Positions 5,721 to 7,748 of a DNA stretch of 7,748 nucleotides are shown piece by piece. Made by a program: the position numbers and the translations under genes. The DNA comes from an uncultured Lachnospiraceae bacterium (GTDB lineage Bacteria > Bacillota_A > Clostridia > Lachnospirales > Lachnospiraceae): positions 1 to 7,748 of the forward strand of contig USPJ01000040.1 of the NCBI GenBank assembly GCA_900556645.1, in the 5' to 3' direction. How positions within the stretch are numbered: position 1 is the first letter of the stretch; every line of letters begins with the position of its first letter. The notes beneath the pieces were generated by a model. It searched no databases. It had not been told where the DNA came from and saw only the letters and a program-made list of their open reading frames with translations.

Positions 5721-6323
5721 CTATTTTCCCTGTGTTCCTTTGATAATCGGCGAAATATGTTTATAAATCAAAAATGTAATAATTACATTAATCAGACCTT
5801 TCACAAAGGTAAACGGCATATTGAAGATAACCAAACATTTTAACAGCGTATCTGCACTTGGCAGAATTGCCTGATACATGGAAATAATGGTATCCATCGG
5901 CATGAATGCCGTATAAACCGGATATACAATAAAATAATTGGAAAAGACACTGACTACCGCCATAACTACCGCTCCAATCAAGGAGCCAATCAGTGCAGAT
6001 TTTCTTCCCTTTTTCTTCTTATACATCAGTCCCGCAGGGATGACAAAGAGTGCTCCCAAAATAAAATTAGACAGCTCTCCCACGCCACCGGTGGTACTCA
6101 TCAACAGATGTAACAGATTTTTTATCAGACAGATAATAACTCCGCTTGCCGGTCCCATGGCAAAGGCTCCGATTAATGCCGGAAGCTCAGATAAATCCAT
6201 TTTTATAAAAGATGGCATAAACGGCACATTAAATTCTAAGAACATCAGCACAAATGCCACCGCTGACAGCATTGCCGTCATAGTCATGTATCTTACATTG
6301 ATTGTTTTTTTCTTCGTTTCCAT
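5721..6323 (-). CDS. ECF transporter S component, RibU-like (riboflavin)
   Basis: S components are integral membrane proteins that bind a vitamin and use a shared energising module (EcfA, EcfA', EcfT) for uptake. The 200-residue product has about six hydrophobic segments (roughly 12-32, 45-54, 57-73, 84-100, 110-135 and 165-190). The segment FIKMDLSELPALIGAFAMGP (39-58) and the following IKNLLHLL, then GVGELSNFILGALFVIPAGL, resemble RibU proteins, so riboflavin is the likeliest substrate; this is by recall, and another vitamin is possible. The energising genes are not in the window. The ATG at 6323 has AGAGGAG upstream with a ten-base gap, slightly long. Only 20 bases separate it from the tex stop, leaving no room for an FMN riboswitch or a terminator. 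Confidence 0.85.
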   Translation of the reverse strand: METKKKTINVRYMTMTAMLSAVAFVLMFLEFNVPFMPSFIKMDLSELPALIGAFAMGPASGVIICLIKNLLHLLMSTTGGVGELSNFILGALFVIPAGLMYKKKKGRKSALIGSLIGAVVMAVVSVFSNYFIVYPVYTAFMPMDTIISMYQAILPSADTLLKCLVIFNMPFTFVKGLINVIITFLIYKHISPIIKGTQGK

Positions 6324-6343
6324 AATAATTAAACTCCTCTTAT

Positions 6344-7748
6344 CTAACTGTTTATTTTCATGGTAAGCTGAATCCGCTGTTTTTTCAAGTCCACAGACAT
6401 GACCTGTACCTCTACCACATCCCCTACGCTTACCACTTCTAATGGATGCTTGATGTAACGCTCGCTCATCTGGGAGATATGCACCAGTCCGTCCTGATGA
6501 ACCCCGATATCCACAAAGGCGCCGAAATCAATGACGTTTCGGACTGTCCCTTTTAAAACCATGCCTTCCTTTAAATCCTTCATCTCCAGAACATCTGTCC
6601 TCAGAATCGGTTTTGGCATTTCATCTCGAGGATCTCTGGCTGGTTTCTCCAACTCCTTTAATATATCTTCCAAGGTCAATGTGCCGATTTCCAACTCGTC
6701 GGCAAGGGCATCACGGTTTCCTACCTTTTTAGAAATTCCTTTTAGATTCCCTTTTAAGATATCTTCTTTTTGATATCCCAGTTTTTCCAACAGCTTTTCT
6801 GCTGCTCCGTAGCTTTCCGGATGGACGCTGGTGGAATCCAAAGGATTTTTTCCATTTTGTATCCGCATGAATCCGGCACATTGCTCATATGCCTTCGGTC
6901 CCAGTTTCGGAACCTTTAAAAGCTGGGCTCTGGTTTCAAACCTTCCGTTTTCTTCCCGGTATGCCACAATGTTTTTGGCTATGGTCTTACTGATTCCCGA
7001 AATGTATTCCAACAGGGATGCCGATGCCGTATTCAAATCCACCCCTACTTTATTGACGCAGTCTTCCACTACTCCCCCCAGTGCCTCACTGAGCTTTTTC
7101 TGGTTCATATCATGCTGATACTGTCCCACTCCGATGGATTTGGGATCTATCTTTACCAGTTCTGCCAATGGGTCTTGCAATCTACGTGCAATGGATGCCG
7201 CACTTCGCTGTCCCACATCAAAATTCGGAAATTCCTCCGTTGCCAGTTTGCTGGCAGAGTACACCGAGGCTCCCGCCTCATTTACAATGACATATTGCAC
7301 CGAAACCGGAAGCTCCTTGAGCAATTCCACAATTACCTGCTCCGATTCTCTGGAGGCGGTTCCATTGCCTACCGAAATCAATGTAATATGATATTTGGCT
7401 ATCAGATGCTTTAAAATCTTTTTGGATTCCTCCACCTTATTCTGGGGTGCCGTAGGATAGATTACGGTTGTGTCCAGTACCTTTCCCGTAGCATCTACAA
7501 CAGCAAGCTTACAGCCTGTACGAAATGCCGGGTCCCAGCCCAGCACAACCTGACCTGCAATGGGTGGCTGCATCAACAGCTGTTCCAGATTTTTACCAAA
7601 GACACGGATGGCTCCGTCCTCCGCCGTCTCCGTCAGCTCATTGCGGATTTCCCGCTCAATAGCTGGAGCAATCAAACGCTGGTAGCTGTCTGCAATGACT
7701 TCTTTTAAAATCGGTGTAGTGTAAGGGTTGTCCTTTCGGATTACCTTC
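6344..7748 (-). CDS. tex: Tex-family S1 RNA-binding protein, N-terminus missing
   Basis: Tex is a conserved cytoplasmic nucleic-acid-binding protein related to eukaryotic Spt6, linked to transcription; its exact role in Firmicutes is unsettled. The window holds 467 codons of the C-terminal part; full-length Tex is about 700-800 residues, so the N-terminal region lies beyond position 7748. Visible in order are the end of the helical region (SYQRLIAPAIEREIRNEL), the YqgF/RuvC-like domain opening with VVLGWDPAFRTGCKLAVVD, helix-hairpin-helix repeats (around DLNTASASLLEYISGI and VPKLGPKAYEQCAGF), and a C-terminal S1 domain beginning LKEGMVLKGTVRNVIDFGAF and including DGLVHISQMS. The frame stays open to the right edge with no stop or frameshift. 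The stop is TAG at 6346-6344. Its promoter is outside the window. Confidence 0.95.
   Translation of the reverse strand, partial: KVIRKDNPYTTPILKEVIADSYQRLIAPAIEREIRNELTETAEDGAIRVFGKNLEQLLMQPPIAGQVVLGWDPAFRTGCKLAVVDATGKVLDTTVIYPTAPQNKVEESKKILKHLIAKYHITLISVGNGTASRESEQVIVELLKELPVSVQYVIVNEAGASVYSASKLATEEFPNFDVGQRSAASIARRLQDPLAELVKIDPKSIGVGQYQHDMNQKKLSEALGGVVEDCVNKVGVDLNTASASLLEYISGISKTIAKNIVAYREENGRFETRAQLLKVPKLGPKAYEQCAGFMRIQNGKNPLDSTSVHPESYGAAEKLLEKLGYQKEDILKGNLKGISKKVGNRDALADELEIGTLTLEDILKELEKPARDPRDEMPKPILRTDVLEMKDLKEGMVLKGTVRNVIDFGAFVDIGVHQDGLVHISQMSERYIKHPLEVVSVGDVVEVQVMSVDLKKQRIQLTMKINS

Noticed and set aside
1..7748. Mobile element, CRISPR array, prophage, toxin-antitoxin or defence system
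   Set aside because: I saw no transposase, integrase, repeat-spacer pattern, target-site duplication or defence domain. The tRNA fragment shows no attachment-site duplication within the window, and all genes fit a chromosomal housekeeping operon.

Overview
The window looks like ordinary chromosome from a low-to-mid GC Gram-positive anaerobe, most likely a member of the Clostridia close to Lachnospiraceae. The evidence is strong AGGAG-type ribosome sites, a RibU-type ECF substrate-binding protein, a YcxB-like membrane protein, and the Firmicutes-style tsaE-tsaB-rimI-tsaD gene order. The taxonomic call is inference from gene content; no marker here is diagnostic on its own.

Every supported gene is on the minus strand, so transcription runs from high to low coordinates. 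In that order they are: the 3' two-thirds of tex (6344-7748, cut by the window edge); a RibU-like ECF S component (5721-6323); a two-helix YcxB-like protein (5213-5710); tsaE (4781-5206); tsaB (4062-4769); rimI (3610-4065); a 70-residue four-cysteine protein (3352-3564); rnz (2421-3338); a membrane-anchored protein of unknown function (1846-2424); tsaD (822-1853); and ispD (112-822). Genes overlap by 1-8 bases or are separated by at most 45 bases, and I see no terminator hairpin between them, so most or all could be cotranscribed. A candidate internal promoter lies between rimI and the four-cysteine gene. After ispD comes a 75-base gap with a near-consensus sigma-A promoter, followed by the 5' part of a tRNA-Ser gene that runs off the left edge in the anticodon.

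The common theme is tRNA and translation. TsaB, TsaD and TsaE make up three of the four components of bacterial t6A tRNA modification (TsaC is not here). RNase Z trims tRNA 3' ends, RimI acetylates a ribosomal protein, and Tex is an S1-domain nucleic-acid-binding protein. IspD (MEP isoprenoid pathway) and the RibU-like transporter appear to be passengers.

I did not find a previously undescribed system. The points most worth a second look are a substituted substrate-recognition loop in RNase Z, the small zinc-binding candidate just upstream of rnz, the unknown anchored protein between rnz and tsaD, a RibU-like gene with no riboswitch leader, and the lack of any terminator between ispD and the tRNA.
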